DNA from: Bacteroidales bacterium
GTDB taxonomy: Bacteria; Bacteroidota; Bacteroidia; Bacteroidales; 4484-276
Direction of reading: 5' to 3'
Assembly: GCA_029939965.1 (NCBI GenBank)
Contig: JAOZRY010000213.1
Coordinates: 1 to 6,032 of the forward strand
DNA length: 6,032 bases
Part shown: positions 5,667 through 6,032 of the stretch, piece after piece
Layout of the letters: each line of letters opens with the position of its first letter
Numbering within the stretch: the stretch's first letter is position 1
The notes under the pieces: generated by a model
What the model saw: only the letters and a program-made list of their open reading frames with translations
Databases searched by the model: none
Told to the model about the DNA's origin: nothing
Made by a program: the position numbers and the translations under genes

Positions 5667-5996
5667 TCAGGAATTGAGCTTTATGTTTTGTTTGTGTCTG
5701 GTTTTGTCGCGGATAGATTTTTTTTGTAAGTTTTTTTCGAGAGCCTCTGTGAGGTTAACCCCGGTTTGATTGGCCAGACATATCAAAACGAAAAGCACAT
5801 CTGCAAATTCATCTGCCAAGTCTTTGTCGTTATCCGATTCTTTAAACGACTGCTCACCAAATTTCCGGGCAATAATGCGGGCTACCTCACCTACTTCCTC
5901 AGTTAAAATTGCCATGTTGGTTAATTCGTTAAAGTACCTTACTCCTGTAGTGGTAATCCAATTATCTACAATTTTTTGTGCCTGTTCAATTGTCAT
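5667..5996 (-). CDS. MazG-like nucleotide pyrophosphohydrolase
   Basis: The 109-residue protein is a single-domain all-alpha NTP pyrophosphohydrolase of the MazG type, which hydrolyses (d)NTPs to monophosphate and pyrophosphate, probably as a house-cleaning enzyme. Metal-binding acids are in place: EEVGE (E33, E34, E37) and the second ExxD in DEFAD (E63, D66). The flanking YFNELTNMAILTEEVGEVAR and the DVLFVLICLANQTGV helix are typical of the short form in Bacteroidota, and the usual length is about 110 residues, so it looks complete. The basic tail (RDKTRHKQN) is also common in the family. A promoter -7 box lies 20 bp upstream of the ATG. The gene runs in the same direction as the ABC operon downstream, 132 bp away. 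Confidence 0.93.
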   Translation of the reverse strand: MTIEQAQKIVDNWITTTGVRYFNELTNMAILTEEVGEVARIIARKFGEQSFKESDNDKDLADEFADVLFVLICLANQTGVNLTEALEKNLQKKSIRDKTRHKQNIKLNS

Positions 5997-6015
5997 AGTT
6001 CAATAATATTTTGAG

Positions 6016-6023
6016 CAAATGTA
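6016..6023 (-). promoter_or_regulatory. Promoter -7 box for the mazG-like gene
   Basis: On the minus strand 6023-6016 reads TACATTTG, an exact TAnnTTTG match, followed by C as is common. Transcription would start near 6009, giving a leader of about 13 nt. The -33 element would lie just beyond the window and cannot be checked, so an upstream gene in the same operon is not excluded. Confidence 0.4.
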
Positions 6024-6032
6024 TCAAATGAT

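Noticed and set aside
5770..6006. 78-codon plus-strand frame opposite the mazG-like gene
   Set aside because: It is a mirror frame of a well-recognised MazG-like gene; the Ser/Thr-rich translation is typical of such shadows.

Overview
The window is AT-rich and looks like chromosomal DNA of a Bacteroidota member, probably a free-living or marine Bacteroidales/Marinilabiliales-type lineage (lineage is inference). Three things point there: a secreted protein with a type IX secretion (T9SS) C-terminal sorting domain, promoters of the Bacteroidota form TTG-N19/20-TAnnTTTG, and an ABC permease of the DUF5687 type, a family I know from Bacteroidota. Genes lack strong Shine-Dalgarno sites.

Layout, left to right. 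(1) Positions 1-805, minus strand: the first 268 residues of a multidomain sensor protein, with an alpha/beta STAS-like N-terminal domain, a coiled-coil linker and the start of a PAS domain; it runs off the left edge. (2) 806-1680: an AT-rich, gene-poor stretch holding a candidate minus-strand promoter for the sensor gene, one copy of a diverged 50-bp repeat, a short direct repeat with a hairpin, and a strong plus-strand promoter opening a roughly 235-nt leader. (3) 1681-2568, plus: a lipid-anchor-free secreted protein with a signal peptide and a T9SS sorting domain. (4) 2569-3296: a noncoding block packed with repeat structures: the second copy of the 50-bp repeat, terminator-like hairpins, a 16-bp tandem/palindrome element, a long imperfect hairpin of about 143 nt, and a 12-copy 8-bp minisatellite. 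(5) 3297-5534, minus: a two-gene ABC transport operon, membrane protein first and ATPase second. (6) 5667-5996, minus: a small MazG-like nucleotide pyrophosphohydrolase with its promoter -7 box at the right edge.

The mazG-like, permease and ATPase genes are co-directional and could be partly co-transcribed, but a 132-bp gap separates mazG from the permease. The secreted protein is the only plus-strand gene and is bracketed by the diverged 50-bp repeat pair, so it may be an inserted cassette. I see no transposase, tRNA, rRNA or CRISPR array. The most unusual part is the 2569-3296 block of stacked repeat elements, especially the long hairpin; I see no complete new multi-gene system.
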